This document shows, piece after piece, positions 1 through 9,253 of a stretch of DNA of 64,000 bases. The stretch spans positions 124,001 to 188,000 of the forward strand of contig NZ_JACIIU010000004.1 of assembly GCF_014205685.1 (NCBI RefSeq), in the 5' to 3' direction. The position numbers and the translations under genes were made by a program. Positions within the stretch are counted from its first letter, which is position 1, and every line of letters begins with the position of its first letter. The stretch is from Paenochrobactrum gallinarii (GTDB lineage Bacteria; Pseudomonadota; Alphaproteobacteria; Rhizobiales; Rhizobiaceae). Below the pieces are notes generated by a model, which was given only the letters and a program-made list of their open reading frames with translations, made no database searches and was not told the origin of the DNA.

Positions 1-4
1 TCAT
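1..4 (-). CDS. hisE: Probable start of hisE, cut by the window edge
   Basis: On the minus strand an ATG at 4-2 is preceded by GGAG at 15-12 with a 7-base gap. It lies 39 bases downstream of the hisF stop. In rhizobial his clusters hisE (phosphoribosyl-ATP pyrophosphatase) commonly follows hisF. Only the start codon is inside the window, so the identity rests on position and the ribosome binding site alone. Confidence 0.4.
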
Positions 5-42
5 CGTTTTTCTCCGGAGCTGTTCCCGCTCATCAGTTTTTA

Positions 43-825
43 TTATGGCAATGGATCAAGGCGCACAGGAATTCCGGCATCGGCCAGAGCGCGCTTTGCT
101 TCCTCAATCGTATAGGTGCCAAAATGGAAAATGGAGGCAGCCAGCACCGCCGCTGCATGGCCGTCACGAATACCTGCCACCATATGATCAAGCGTACCAA
201 CGCCACCAGATGCAATCACCGGCACACGCACGCTGTCAGCCACGGCACGGGTCAGCGCGATGTCATAGCCAGCCTTGGTGCCGTCACGATCCATGGAGGT
301 AAGCAAAATTTCACCTGCACCGAGATCTGCCATTTTCTGCGCAAATTCAATCGCATCAATGCCAGTGCGTTCACGACCGCCATGGGTGAAAATTTCCCAG
401 CGATCTGCTTCATTGGCGGCGGACACTTTTTTCGCATCAATCGCCACAACAATACATTGATTGCCGAACTTATCAGCAGCTTCTGCAACAAATTCAGGAT
501 TTTTCACCGCAGCCGTATTGATCGAAACTTTGTCAGCACCGGCCAGCAGCAATTTGCGAATATCGCCGACAGCGCGAACGCCACCACCAACAGTGAGCGG
601 CATGAAGCATTGTTCAGCTGTGCGTGAAACCACATCAAAAATCGTATCGCGATTGTCGGAGCTCGCCGTAATATCGAGAAAGCATAATTCGTCGGCACCA
701 GCCGCATCATAAGCTTTAGCCGCCTCCACCGGATCACCGGCATCAATCAGATCAACAAAATTGACGCCTTTGACAACGCGTCCGTCTTTCACATCCAGAC
801 AAGGAATAACACGTGCTTTCAGCAT
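43..825 (-). CDS. hisF: Imidazole glycerol phosphate synthase subunit HisF
   Basis: HisF is the cyclase half of IGP synthase. It takes ammonia from HisH and converts PRFAR to imidazole glycerol phosphate and AICAR in histidine synthesis. The 260-residue protein is a full-length (beta/alpha)8 barrel starting [15 protein letters not shown]. The catalytic aspartates are visible at D11 (CLDVKDG) and D130 (VVAIDAKK), and phosphate-binding glycines at TVGGGV and IASGGVG. The start ATG shares one base with the hisA stop (TAATG), so it is translationally coupled in hisB-DUF2628-hisH-hisA-hisF. Confidence 0.97.
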   Translation of the reverse strand: MLKARVIPCLDVKDGRVVKGVNFVDLIDAGDPVEAAKAYDAAGADELCFLDITASSDNRDTIFDVVSRTAEQCFMPLTVGGGVRAVGDIRKLLLAGADKVSINTAAVKNPEFVAEAADKFGNQCIVVAIDAKKVSAANEADRWEIFTHGGRERTGIDAIEFAQKMADLGAGEILLTSMDRDGTKAGYDIALTRAVADSVRVPVIASGGVGTLDHMVAGIRDGHAAAVLAASIFHFGTYTIEEAKRALADAGIPVRLDPLP

Positions 826-1562
826 TATGCGCCTCTTTTGTTTTTGAGTAATGCCAGTGCCTCAACCGGATCAATGCGGCCATCATAAAGCGCACGTCCT
901 GAAATGGCGCCTTCAAGCTTGCGGGCATCGGGCTGGGTCATGCGTTCAATATCCTGCATCGAAGCCAGACCGCCGGATGCAATCACCGGAATGGAAACCG
1001 CATCAGCAAGGCTGAGAGTTGACTCCCAGTTGATACCCGCCAGAATGCCGTCACGGTCAATATCAGTGTAAATAATGGCCGCCACACCGGCACCTTCAAA
1101 CTTCTGTGCCAGTTCAATCACGCCAAGTTCGGATGCTTCCGCCCAGCCTTCAACCGCCACTTTGCCGCCCTTGGCATCAATACCAACGGCCACTTTGCCC
1201 GGAAATTCTTTACAAGCTTCGATCACAAGCGCCGGATCACGTACCGCGACGGTGCCTAAAATCACGCGTGAAAGCCCGCGCGAAAGCCAGTTTTCAATAT
1301 GCTGCAATGTGCGGATACCACCGCCGAGCTGCACCGGATTTTTAGTGGCTTTCAAAATTGCATCTACAGCCGCACCATTGACGCTTTCACCAGCAAATGC
1401 GCCGTTGAGATCAACCACATGCAGCCATTCAAAACCCTGATCTTCAAATGCCTTGGCCTGTGCGGCAGGGTCCTGATTATAGACCGTTGCCTGATCCATA
1501 TCGCCCAGTTTCAGACGAACACATTCGCCTTCTTTAAGATCAATTGCAGGAAATAAAATCAT
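825..1562 (-). CDS. hisA: ProFAR isomerase HisA
   Basis: HisA (EC 5.3.1.16) isomerises ProFAR to PRFAR in histidine synthesis. It is a half-barrel-repeat protein like HisF, with the first catalytic Asp in [10 protein letters not shown] (D8) and the second in VGIDAKGGK. The frame is open three codons further upstream (MEAM...), but the ATG at 1562 overlaps the hisH stop as ATGA and begins at the conserved MILFPAID. I therefore use 1562, which gives 245 residues, the usual family length. Confidence 0.96.
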   Translation of the reverse strand: MILFPAIDLKEGECVRLKLGDMDQATVYNQDPAAQAKAFEDQGFEWLHVVDLNGAFAGESVNGAAVDAILKATKNPVQLGGGIRTLQHIENWLSRGLSRVILGTVAVRDPALVIEACKEFPGKVAVGIDAKGGKVAVEGWAEASELGVIELAQKFEGAGVAAIIYTDIDRDGILAGINWESTLSLADAVSIPVIASGGLASMQDIERMTQPDARKLEGAISGRALYDGRIDPVEALALLKNKRGA

Positions 1563-2209
1563 GGCTTCCACTTCAAGAAATTAGCAATCAAGGCCAGTCC
1601 GAGTGCCTGGCTTTTTTCCGGATGGAACTGTGTTCCAGCCATATTATCACGCGCAACCGCAGCGGTGACGGTCTCGCCATACTCACTTGTGGCTAAAACA
1701 TCTTCAGGATTTTTAGCATCCAGCATGTAAGAATGGACGTAATAGGCGTGTAATCCATCCTCACCGGTTGCAATATTTGCAAAGAGGGGATGGGAATGTT
1801 TCACGTGAATCCTATTCCATCCGATCTGCGGAATTTTCAAACCCGGGTCTGAAACCTTGATTTCACGCACATCACCGGCAATCCAGCCAAGGCCCTCAGT
1901 CACTTGTTTTTCCAAACCGCGCTCTGCCATCAATTGCATGCCGACACAAATGCCGAGGAAAGGGCGTGCCTGTTCAACAACGGTTTTCTGCAATGTTTCA
2001 ATCATATCCGGCACAAGGGACAAACCGCGTTTGCAATCGGCATAAGCGCCGACACCTGGCAGCACAATATAATCCGCATGTGCCACGCGATGCGCGTCCG
2101 AAGTCACATCAATTTCAATTGAAGGATGCACATCGTTGCCTGCACGTTCAAATGCTTTGGCAACGGAGCGCAGATTGCCTGATCCGTAATCAATAATGGC
2201 AACACGCAT
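1559..2209 (-). CDS. hisH: Imidazole glycerol phosphate synthase subunit HisH
   Basis: HisH is the class I glutamine amidotransferase that hydrolyses glutamine and channels ammonia to HisF. The triad is visible: nucleophile C88 in GICVGMQ, and H196 and E198 in FHPEKS. The oxyanion-strand motif PGVGAYADC is also present. Its 216 residues are normal. The start at 2209 abuts the upstream DUF2628 stop. A degenerate parS-like sequence lies inside the gene at 1798-1813. Confidence 0.96.
   Translation of the reverse strand: MRVAIIDYGSGNLRSVAKAFERAGNDVHPSIEIDVTSDAHRVAHADYIVLPGVGAYADCKRGLSLVPDMIETLQKTVVEQARPFLGICVGMQLMAERGLEKQVTEGLGWIAGDVREIKVSDPGLKIPQIGWNRIHVKHSHPLFANIATGEDGLHAYYVHSYMLDAKNPEDVLATSEYGETVTAAVARDNMAGTQFHPEKSQALGLALIANFLKWKP
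1798..1813. other. Degenerate parS-like site inside hisH
   Basis: TGTTTCACGTGAATCC differs from the parS palindrome at two positions in its right half. The same 16-mer recurs inside hemJ. It may be a weak ParB site or chance. Confidence 0.35.
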
Positions 2210-2712
2210 TAAGAGTTATCTCCGCGGTGGCTCACAAGACCAATCTGCGAGCCGATATGTGGGAATTGGGGAGGGGACTTCAGTTGTCTTTGCTGATGGA
2301 TTGTTTCTGTCCCTGTATCGGCGCTCTCCGGCGGTTGACGCAAATCTGCATGATCGACGAAATAGCGGATTTCCGCTTCGCCTAAATCATTGGCATCAAT
2401 TACAGCCTTTTCCACATAGCCGCGACGACGCAATTTAGCGATCTGCCAATCATTGCCTTCCAGCGCCACCAGCACAGAAACAAGAAAAATCAGGAATGGA
2501 ACAACCGGGGCAAATTGAGTTGTCGCTGCACTGCCAATGGCAAGTATTGCCGCAAACACAACAAATGCTTCCAGCCAAAGCCGTTTGGACAGAAGCCAGA
2601 AAAAAGGCACGATCAGCGCAAAGAATGCAAAACCGTCACGTACTATGACAGTAGCATCTGCCTGTGCCTTTTCATTTAAGCCTTCTGGTTCCAGAACGAC
2701 AAAGCTTGCCAT
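2209..2712 (-). CDS. DUF2628-like membrane protein in the his operon
   Basis: A 167-residue protein with two or three hydrophobic segments around residues 28-80 (FFALIVPFFWLLSKRLW, EAFVVFAAILAIG, VVPFLIFLVSVLVAL) and a polar C-terminal half. It sits between hisB and hisH with almost no spacing. From memory, a DUF2628 protein occupies this slot in many Hyphomicrobiales. Function is unknown; its place suggests co-transcription rather than a histidine enzyme. The family assignment is by recall. Confidence 0.75.
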   Translation of the reverse strand: MASFVVLEPEGLNEKAQADATVIVRDGFAFFALIVPFFWLLSKRLWLEAFVVFAAILAIGSAATTQFAPVVPFLIFLVSVLVALEGNDWQIAKLRRRGYVEKAVIDANDLGEAEIRYFVDHADLRQPPESADTGTETIHQQRQLKSPPQFPHIGSQIGLVSHRGDNS

Positions 2713-2714
2713 GA

Positions 2715-3353
2715 CTAACCTTTTAAAGTGCCCTTTGTTGAAGGTATCGCATTTTTTTGGCGCGGATCAGTTTCAATAGCAACCCGTAAAGCGCGCGCCA
2801 CTGCTTTAAAAACAGTTTCGGCAATATGATGATTATTGCTGCCATAATGGGTTTTGACATGCAATGTAATGCCGGCATTCATGGCAAAAGCCTGAAAAAA
2901 CTCCTGCACCAGTTCGGTGTCAAATGTACCGATTTTCGGTGCATTGAAAGGCACATCGAAGACGAGGAAAGGACGCCCCGACACATCCAAAGCGGCGCGG
3001 GTTAAAGTTTCGTCCATCGCCAGATCAAGTGAAGCGTAACGCACAATACCGCGGCGCTCGCCCAAAGCTTCCGCCACAGCCTTGCCCAGTGCAATGCCGG
3101 TATCTTCAACGGTATGATGGTCATCAATATGCGTATCACCTTTGGTGCGGATATGCATATCAATCAGGGAATGTCGTGACAGCTGATCAAGCATATGGTC
3201 GAAGAAACCAACGCCGGTTTGAATATCGAATTGACCGGTTCCGTCCAAATTCACCGAAACGGAAATTCCTGTTTCGTTAGTGGAGCGTTCAATGCTCGCT
3301 TCACGTGGGCTCGCTTCACGTGGGCTTGCTTTGCGTGTGCTGTCAGAAACCAT
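2715..3353 (-). CDS. hisB: Imidazoleglycerol-phosphate dehydratase HisB
   Basis: HisB dehydrates imidazole glycerol phosphate to imidazole acetol phosphate. The metal-binding motifs [21 protein letters not shown]-type ([13 protein letters not shown]), FFQAFA and NNHHIAE are intact. The frame opens at 3365, but the ATG at 3353 is favoured: it is preceded by GGGAAAAG and matches the start of Brucella HisB as I recall it (STRKASIERST). Just after the start there is an insertion of two PREAS pentapeptides made by a 15-bp tandem duplication. The enzyme core is unaffected. Confidence 0.95.
   Translation of the reverse strand: MVSDSTRKASPREASPREASIERSTNETGISVSVNLDGTGQFDIQTGVGFFDHMLDQLSRHSLIDMHIRTKGDTHIDDHHTVEDTGIALGKAVAEALGERRGIVRYASLDLAMDETLTRAALDVSGRPFLVFDVPFNAPKIGTFDTELVQEFFQAFAMNAGITLHVKTHYGSNNHHIAETVFKAVARALRVAIETDPRQKNAIPSTKGTLKG
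3294..3323 (-). repeat. 15-bp tandem duplication in the 5' end of hisB
   Basis: Two perfect copies of a 15-bp unit (3294-3308, 3309-3323) encode PREAS twice. A diverged third copy at 3324-3338 encodes TRKAS. The array is in frame and lies in the variable N-terminal tail of HisB. Confidence 0.85.
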
Positions 3354-3545
3354 AACTTTTCCCATATGTATATATTGGCCCCATAGGCATTTATTGACAG
3401 CGTTCTAGAACAGGTTGCGCCTTTTTCCAAATGCTTTGATGAGGTGAAGCCATCAATTGGCTTAATTTATTGCGTCACAACGCCTTATTATTTGCATTTC
3501 TTTGTCAATTTCATACATAAACCCAAAATGAAGTGCGGGTGATTT

Positions 3546-3574
3546 CTTGTAAATCGCATTAGCACGCCACATAT
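3546..3574 (+). promoter_or_regulatory. Possible sigma-32 (RpoH) promoter of hslVU
   Basis: CTTGTA (3546-3551), a 15-base spacer and CCACATAT (3567-3574) closely match the heat-shock sigma consensus CTTGAA / CCCCATNT. The site lies 80 bases upstream of hslV, which is RpoH-controlled in many proteobacteria. Judged by eye only. Confidence 0.5.
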
Positions 3575-3654
3575 TCAGGATCAGCTAAGATCAGTCGGGA
3601 TCGCCATGATTGCCTGAGTGAACAGGAATCTGCACGGTCGCCTAAGGAGTATCC

Positions 3655-4209
3655 ATGATCAATCATAATCCCACAACCATTTATGGCACCACCATCGTGA
3701 CAGTGCGCAAAGGCGACAAGGTCGTCATTGCCGGTGACGGTCAGGTTTCGCTTGGCAATACCGTGATGAAGGGCAATGCCCGCAAAGTACGCCGCCTCAG
3801 CAAAGGCAATGTGATTGCCGGTTTTGCCGGTGCAACGGCTGATGCTTTCACGCTGCTGGAACGCCTTGAAGCCAAACTTGAACAATATCCCGACCAGTTG
3901 ATGCGCGCTTGTGTGGAACTGGCCAAAGACTGGCGCACCGACCGCTATTTGCGCAAACTGGAAGCCATGATGCTGGTGGCTGATGCCAATGTAACTCTGG
4001 CACTGACCGGCACCGGCGACGTGCTGGAACCGGAACATGGCGTGATGGCCATCGGTTCGGGCGGCAATTATGCACTTGCTGCGGCCAGAGCGCTTGTTGA
4101 TACCGATCTTGGAGCAGAAGAAATTGCTCTCAAAGCAATGAATATTGCAGCCGATATCTGCATTTACACCAATCATAGCATTCTGGTGGAATCACTCGAC
4201 GCGAAATAA
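3655..4209 (+). CDS. hslV: ATP-dependent protease proteolytic subunit HslV
   Basis: HslV (ClpQ) is the proteasome-like N-terminal-threonine peptidase that works with HslU in the cytoplasm. The mature protein is expected to begin at T12 (G-TTIVTV) after loss of an 11-residue leader, as in other rhizobial Hsl[15 protein letters not shown] and [14 protein letters not shown] are conserved family blocks. The 184-residue length is normal. A strong ribosome binding site AAGGAG at 3643 fixes the start. It is the first gene of hslVU, 120 bases before hslU. Confidence 0.97.
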   Translation: MINHNPTTIYGTTIVTVRKGDKVVIAGDGQVSLGNTVMKGNARKVRRLSKGNVIAGFAGATADAFTLLERLEAKLEQYPDQLMRACVELAKDWRTDRYLRKLEAMMLVADANVTLALTGTGDVLEPEHGVMAIGSGGNYALAAARALVDTDLGAEEIALKAMNIAADICIYTNHSILVESLDAK

Positions 4210-4232
4210 GTGCCCAATTGAAGAGCAAAGCC

Positions 4233-4254
4233 GAGAGGCGAAAAACCGCCTCTC
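4233..4254 (+). other. Hairpin between hslV and hslU
   Basis: An 8-bp perfect stem (GAGAGGCG / CGCCTCTC) with loop AAAAAC lies 24 bases after the hslV stop. No T-run follows, so it is more likely an mRNA stability or processing element than a terminator. It could help set the hslV:hslU ratio. Confidence 0.45.
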
Positions 4255-4329
4255 ATCATCCAATCAGCTCAAATGAAAGCCGTTCACCTTTTCAAACTTA
4301 TGCGGGTAACGGCCGATGGATTATAAATC

Positions 4330-5631
4330 ATGTCAAATTTTTCACCGCGTGAAATTGTTTCTGAACTGGATCGCTACATTATTGGCCAGAATGATGCCAA
4401 GCGTGCCGTAGCCATTGCTTTACGCAACCGCTGGAGACGTCAGCAGCTTGACGGCCAGATGCGCGAAGAAGTGATGCCAAAAAACATTCTGATGATCGGG
4501 CCGACCGGCGTGGGTAAAACCGAAATCTCCCGCCGTCTTGCTAAACTGGCCGGTGCGCCTTTCATCAAGGTTGAAGCCACCAAATTTACCGAAGTTGGCT
4601 ATGTCGGGCGTGACGTTGAACAGATCATCCGCGATCTGGTGGAAGCGGCCATTGGCCTTGTGCGCGAGAAAAAGCGCGAAGAAGTGAAGGCCAAAGCCCA
4701 TATCAATGCCGAAGAACGTGTTCTTGATGCATTGGTTGGCAAAACCGCCAGCCCTGCAACCCGCGACAGCTTCCGCAAGAAATTGCGTGAAGGTGAGCTG
4801 GACGATAAGGAAATTGAAATTGAAGTGGCCGACAATGGCGGCGGCAACAATTTTGAAATTCCGGGTATGCCGGGTGCCAATATCGGCGTGCTGAATTTGA
4901 GCGACATGCTTGGCAAAGCCATGGGTGGCCGCACAAAGCAGCGCAAAACCAGTGTCAAAAACTCCTATGCAATGTTGATCACCGATGAATCCGATAAGCT
5001 GCTGGATCAGGATCAGGTCATTCAGGAAGCACTCAAAGCAACCGAAAATGACGGTATCGTCTTTTTGGATGAAATCGACAAAATCGCCCGTGAAGGCGGT
5101 GCCGGTGCCGGTGTTTCGCGTGAAGGTGTGCAACGCGATCTGTTGCCACTGGTGGAAGGAACAACCGTTGCAACCAAATATGGTCCGGTGAAAACCGATC
5201 ATATTCTCTTCATTGCATCGGGTGCTTTCCATGTTTCCAAACCATCCGACCTGCTGCCTGAATTGCAGGGTCGTTTGCCGATCCGTGTGGAACTGAGCGC
5301 ACTGACCCGTCAGGATCTGCGTCGCATTCTGACCGAAACCGAAGTGAGCCTCATCAAGCAATATATCGCTTTGATGGCAACGGAAGAGGTCAAACTCGAT
5401 ATTACCGATGATGCAATTGACGCCTTGGCGGATATTGCCGTTGATCTCAACGCAACGGTTGAAAATATCGGTGCACGTCGCTTGCAAACCGTGATGGAAC
5501 GTGTGCTGGATGAAATTTCATTTTCCGCACCGGATAAGTCAGGCTCGGCTTTTGTCGTTGATGCCGATTATGTGCGTAAAATGGTGGGTGATCTGGCCAA
5601 GAACACTGATCTGTCACGCTTTATTCTGTGA
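4330..5631 (+). CDS. hslU: HslU, ATPase subunit of HslUV protease
   Basis: HslU is the AAA+ unfoldase that feeds substrates to HslV. Walker A GPTGVGKT is at residues 57-64 and Walker [12 protein letters not shown] near 245-255. The I-domain lies between them (about 110-225). The sensor-2 motif is IGARRLQ, and the C-terminal tail RFIL would dock into HslV. The 433-residue length is normal. From memory, some Brucella genomes carry an acetyltransferase between hslV and hslU; here only a hairpin is present. A terminator follows at 5691. Confidence 0.97.
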   Translation: MSNFSPREIVSELDRYIIGQNDAKRAVAIALRNRWRRQQLDGQMREEVMPKNILMIGPTGVGKTEISRRLAKLAGAPFIKVEATKFTEVGYVGRDVEQIIRDLVEAAIGLVREKKREEVKAKAHINAEERVLDALVGKTASPATRDSFRKKLREGELDDKEIEIEVADNGGGNNFEIPGMPGANIGVLNLSDMLGKAMGGRTKQRKTSVKNSYAMLITDESDKLLDQDQVIQEALKATENDGIVFLDEIDKIAREGGAGAGVSREGVQRDLLPLVEGTTVATKYGPVKTDHILFIASGAFHVSKPSDLLPELQGRLPIRVELSALTRQDLRRILTETEVSLIKQYIALMATEEVKLDITDDAIDALADIAVDLNATVENIGARRLQTVMERVLDEISFSAPDKSGSAFVVDADYVRKMVGDLAKNTDLSRFIL

Positions 5632-5690
5632 TAAATGTGAATATAAGTGGCCAGAAAGTCACTATCGAAATAGTTAATTAAGAATTTTAA

Positions 5691-5724
5691 AAATCCCCTC
5701 GACTTGTGCGGGGGGATTTTTTAT
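5691..5724 (+). terminator. Terminator after hslU
   Basis: AAATCCCC (5691-5698) pairs with GGGGATTT (5712-5719), followed by a T-rich run. It ends the hslVU transcript and lies upstream of the separate DUF1402 gene. Confidence 0.8.
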
Positions 5725-5780
5725 TTTCCGGCTCAACTTATATTCGCATTCTTTCACTTACCGAGGCACGTTACAGCAAT

Positions 5781-6758
5781 ATGACTAGCCGACTGAACCT
5801 TATCGCCGGCCTTTGCCTGTCCGTAGTGCTTGCAAGCCCGATTCTCAGCCAACCAGCCTATAGTGCCACCGTTGTGCCTGCCGGCAACCGCAATGCGGAA
5901 CAACCAGCAATTCCTGGTGCCTCTGCCAAGCGCACCAGAGAACTCAGCACCACGTACGAAAAGAAATATCAAAAAATCTACACATTGCTGAAATCGGATG
6001 CATCGCTGCGCTCAAAAATCCGCGCCAATGCTTCTGCTTACGGCATTGATCCTATTCATATTGCAGGTGCGATTGTCGGTGAGCATACCTATAATGTGGA
6101 TGTTTACGACCGTTTGCAGACCTATTATGTGAAGGCCATGTCCTATGTAAATCAGGGCGTGGATTTCTCTTATAATGGTGAAAGCATCGCGACATTTATC
6201 AAGCGTCCTGAATTTGCAGGCTGTGAACGCTTTAAAGACAGCTACACTCTTTGGAGCTGCCGTGAAGATGTGTGGAATGCGAAATTCCGCGGCAAAAAAG
6301 TAAACGGCAAATCCTATCCGAACAACCGTTTCAGCGCCGTCTTCTTCCAGCCTTTCTTTGCAGGACAGACATTTGGCCTTGGCCAGATCAATCCGCTCAC
6401 TGCATTGCAAATGTCCGACATGGTCAACCGCGTTTCCGGTCTGCCGAAACTGCGCGCAGAAGATGGCTCCACCATCTATAAAACTATTATGGATCCGGAT
6501 TTGACACTGCCATACATCGCGGCAACCATCAAACAATCGATCACATCCTACCGCCAGATTGCAGGTTTTGATATTTCCAAAAATCCGGGTCTTACCGCCA
6601 CTTTGTATAATACCGGTGGTGCAAATGACCGTGCCCGCGCTCTGGCGCAAGGAAATAAGAAGCGCAAGACAGCAGGTCAGTCAGAATTGATGCCGCAAGA
6701 AAATTATTATGGCTGGCTTGTTAATAATAAACTGGATGAGCTGAAAGCTCTGTTTTAA
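5781..6758 (+). CDS. Exported DUF1402 protein, lysozyme-like
   Basis: A 325-residue protein with a Sec signal peptide (MTSRLNLIAGLCLSVVLASP, cleavage probably near SAT/YSA). The frame is open upstream to 5706, but that part would overlap the hslU terminator, and the signal peptide starts at 5781. GAIVGEH, FGLGQINPLTAL and LYNTGG resemble the glutamate, GQI and (Y/F)N-x-G motifs of lytic transglycosylases. DUF1402 is a rhizobial family, assigned from memory. A periplasmic peptidoglycan role is inferred, not shown. Two Cys pairs could form disulfides. Confidence 0.8.
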   Translation: MTSRLNLIAGLCLSVVLASPILSQPAYSATVVPAGNRNAEQPAIPGASAKRTRELSTTYEKKYQKIYTLLKSDASLRSKIRANASAYGIDPIHIAGAIVGEHTYNVDVYDRLQTYYVKAMSYVNQGVDFSYNGESIATFIKRPEFAGCERFKDSYTLWSCREDVWNAKFRGKKVNGKSYPNNRFSAVFFQPFFAGQTFGLGQINPLTALQMSDMVNRVSGLPKLRAEDGSTIYKTIMDPDLTLPYIAATIKQSITSYRQIAGFDISKNPGLTATLYNTGGANDRARALAQGNKKRKTAGQSELMPQENYYGWLVNNKLDELKALF

Positions 6759-6759
6759 T

Positions 6760-7170
6760 TCACTTGGCTTCAGTGACAGACAAACCATGACGGATTGATT
6801 TATTGCGGCGGCGCTTACGCGCCGCTTCAACCTGTTCGGTCATAGTCTTGATCGTCTCACGATCCAGAATACGAATATTTTTTGATAATAGATTAGCGAG
6901 CTCCGTGGCTTGCGGGCTCAGGCCAGCCGTATCAATCACCACTCGCGGATGCGAAATCTTCGCCAGCTGTTGCAGCTCTTCCGCTTCATCCCATATAATA
7001 TTGAAATAAGTGATGATACGTTGCAGCATGTCCCATGTCGGTGCACCGCGCCGCCCGTGCTCAAGAGCTGACAAATAGGCCGCAGAAACGCGTAAAGCTT
7101 CTGCCATTTCCTTTTGTGATACACCGCGCTTTTCGCGCAACTCGCGCAAACGCTGGCCGAAAGGGGTCAT
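6760..7170 (-). CDS. XRE-family DNA-binding regulator
   Basis: A 136-residue protein with an N-terminal helix-turn-helix of the Cro/CI type (residues about 4-60: RLRELREKRGVSQKEMAEAL, then AAYLSALEHGRRGAP). A C-terminal helical part ends in a basic tract (AARKRRRN). The start overlaps the Smr-gene stop by four bases (ATGA), so the two are co-translated. Target genes are unknown. This XRE-Smr pair is a conserved neighbourhood in rhizobia. Confidence 0.85.
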   Translation of the reverse strand: MTPFGQRLRELREKRGVSQKEMAEALRVSAAYLSALEHGRRGAPTWDMLQRIITYFNIIWDEAEELQQLAKISHPRVVIDTAGLSPQATELANLLSKNIRILDRETIKTMTEQVEAARKRRRNKSIRHGLSVTEAK

Positions 7171-7748
7171 AGTGATAATCCCGTTGAACCGGCACGGCGC
7201 AAACGTACGTAAAGCGCACCATGCCCGCCATGATGATGGGCTGCATCTTCATAAGCACTGACAAGCAAGCGGAAAATCGGCGTCGAAAACCAATGCGGCA
7301 CCACTTGTTTCAGCACACCCTCACTACCGTAAGAGCGCCCTTTGCCGGTGATAATCAACACATGACGCAAACCTCTGGCATGGGCATCGGCCAGAAAGCC
7401 GTATAATAAATTATATGCCTCACGCTGCGTCAGTCCGTGCAGGTCAATCCTTGCATCGATATTGAGGCGCCCTTTGGCAATTTTTCGATGTGTTGGTTTA
7501 TCAAGCTGATAAATTTCAGCCTGTTTCGGTTTGGCGACAACAGGCTTTGTTTCTTCACTGGAAACCACAAGCTTTTTAAATTGAGGCGCAGCCGATGGTT
7601 TTGGTTTGGGGGCGACTTCCTGTTCCCACAAGTCAAAATCATCCATTGCCGATTTTAAATGATGTTTGCCGGAAATCGGCAATGCGGTTTTGGCAACCGT
7701 TTCCCATAAAATCCGGTCTTCTGAGCGTAAGTAGTTTTTAGGAGCCAT
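7167..7748 (-). CDS. Smr-domain protein
   Basis: A 193-residue protein with a C-terminal Smr domain (residues about 100-190): IDLHGLTQREAY, HVLIITGKGRS and the GGHGALYVRLRR ending are diagnostic. Smr domains (as in the MutS2 C-terminus) cleave nucleic acids. Stand-alone copies such as bacterial SmrB cut mRNA at collided ribosomes, but the role of this shorter type is unproven. The N-terminal half is charged linker (PKPKPSAAPQ). It heads the operon with the XRE gene. Confidence 0.9.
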   Translation of the reverse strand: MAPKNYLRSEDRILWETVAKTALPISGKHHLKSAMDDFDLWEQEVAPKPKPSAAPQFKKLVVSSEETKPVVAKPKQAEIYQLDKPTHRKIAKGRLNIDARIDLHGLTQREAYNLLYGFLADAHARGLRHVLIITGKGRSYGSEGVLKQVVPHWFSTPIFRLLVSAYEDAAHHHGGHGALYVRLRRAGSTGLSL

Positions 7749-7917
7749 TTGCTATGCTCCTCACAACGCAAAAAAACGGCCAAAGCCGTTAGTCATTTTT
7801 TGAAAAATAAACAACCGGGCAGTACTGACTGCCCGGAACAGAGCTAATTTTATTATATACAACATTTGTCCGAATCCGGATCACAAAAGATGAAGGTCGC
7901 TAAAAGCAGAGAACCCC

Positions 7918-8643
7918 TTAGTCCTCTGCCTCAGTTGCTACCAAACGCCAGTTTGGATCACGCGATTTTACATCACGCGCAAATGTCCAGAGATCCTTGA
8001 CCTCAATCACAGCTTCCGGATCACCATCGATAAGATTATCCTGCCTATCCAAAGTGGACGAAATCATCTGGCTTAACAATGAAACTGTAATATGGGCTTC
8101 CGAGCCTTTGATTTCCACCGCGGTGATATCAGCTTTTTCCACACCAATATAAGTAGAACGCTGTTTTTCACCACGCTTTTCACGCTCATCAATAGCGGCG
8201 ACAAAGCCTTCATACACTTCTTTGGACAGAAGGTTTTTCAGCAATTTACGATCACCATCGGCAAAACTCATCACGATCATTTCATGCGCAAGCGTCACGC
8301 CTTTAATGAAGGTCTTCGGATCAAATGAAGCATCCATTGCACGGATGGCACGCAATTTATCATTAATGAGCGAACCGACAGGCGCCACAGCATCAATAGA
8401 TCGGAAATCTTTGACAGGCTGTTCTGCACCAGCTTTGCGCGGCAGCGAAATCACATTATCCGCATCATCACCATTTTGCGGCTGTGCAGCATCCGCTGGC
8501 TTTTGCGATGTATAAGGATCAAAAGGCGGTTTCTCATTGCCTGTGCGGGTGCCAAGAACATTTCTCAGCTGGAAGAAAATCACAACCGCTGCGATGAAGA
8601 AGAAAATTGTGCCAAAATCAAAAAATTCCATACCCTGCGCCAT
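7918..8643 (-). CDS. Tim44/TimA-like membrane-anchored protein
   Basis: A 241-residue protein with one N-terminal membrane segment (FGTIFFFIAAVVIFFQL), a Pro/Asp-rich linker, and a C-terminal Tim44-like domain (about 95-240; DPKTFIKGVTLAHEMIVMSFADGD). The mitochondrial relative helps import proteins. The bacterial role is less certain, probably inner-membrane protein handling. ATG at 8643 or 8631 could start it. In many relatives mltA lies between this gene and the Smr gene; here only about 170 bases separate them. Confidence 0.88.
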   Translation of the reverse strand: MAQGMEFFDFGTIFFFIAAVVIFFQLRNVLGTRTGNEKPPFDPYTSQKPADAAQPQNGDDADNVISLPRKAGAEQPVKDFRSIDAVAPVGSLINDKLRAIRAMDASFDPKTFIKGVTLAHEMIVMSFADGDRKLLKNLLSKEVYEGFVAAIDEREKRGEKQRSTYIGVEKADITAVEIKGSEAHITVSLLSQMISSTLDRQDNLIDGDPEAVIEVKDLWTFARDVKSRDPNWRLVATEAED

Positions 8644-8733
8644 TTTAGGACCCGTGCTTCACTTTAGCATAACCGGATCTGAATTTCACCTGAAGCATTC
8701 TTAATTTATAAAAATGCTCAATCCGCTCATTGA

Positions 8734-9007
8734 TGCACCTTGTTCCAAAAACCGTTACTCAGTTTTTGGGATGCGTTTTTCTTCGCCGCACATCTTAATC
8801 TAAAAACCGTTACATAGTTTTTAGGATGCTGTTTATTCTCACCGCGCATCTTGTTCCAAAAACCGTTACACACTTTTTGGGATGCTGTTTATTCTTACCG
8901 CGCATCTTGTTCCAAAAACCGTTACATAGTTTTTGGGATGCTGTTTATTCTCAACGCGCATCTTAATCCAAAAACCGTTACACACTTTTTGGGATGCGCT
9001 TGTATTC
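8734..9007 (+). repeat. Array of five palindromic repeats, period 55-56 bp
   Basis: Nearly five copies of a 55/56-bp unit, with cores beginning at about 8741, 8796, 8852, 8908 and 8964. Each core has arms CCAAAAA and TTTTTGG around an 11-base loop (CCGTTACACAC or CCGTTACATAG). An outer pair GCGCATC ... GATGCGC is best preserved in the last copy. It fills most of the gap between the Tim44-like gene and fxsA (8644-9253). The motif resembles a dispersed rhizobial intergenic palindrome that I know only from memory. No gene is visible in the gap. Confidence 0.9.
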
Positions 9008-9253
9008 AAAAAACATATAGAGTGCGCTGATCAAACATTCAAATACGGATAGCGCATACCTATCTGTAATAGCGTAAAGCTTAAGTGATGCTGTGTATCT
9101 TATATGTATTTCATTGCAAATGCATATATTTCATGCGGCTTAAACCACGAATATAGCATTATAACCGCAATACTGCCGCATCAATGTGAATGATGGACAT
9201 TCATAAATGCTGAATGAACTGAAACCGACAGGCAAGTGAAAGGCCTTTTTTAT

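Noticed and set aside
3296-3323. CACGTG repeats in hisB as parS sites
   Set aside because: Only the central hexamer matches; the flanks do not follow the parS palindrome, and the repeat is explained by the coding duplication.
4420-5487. Long (355-codon) antisense frame across hslU
   Set aside because: A shadow of the hslU coding frame with no domain of its own.
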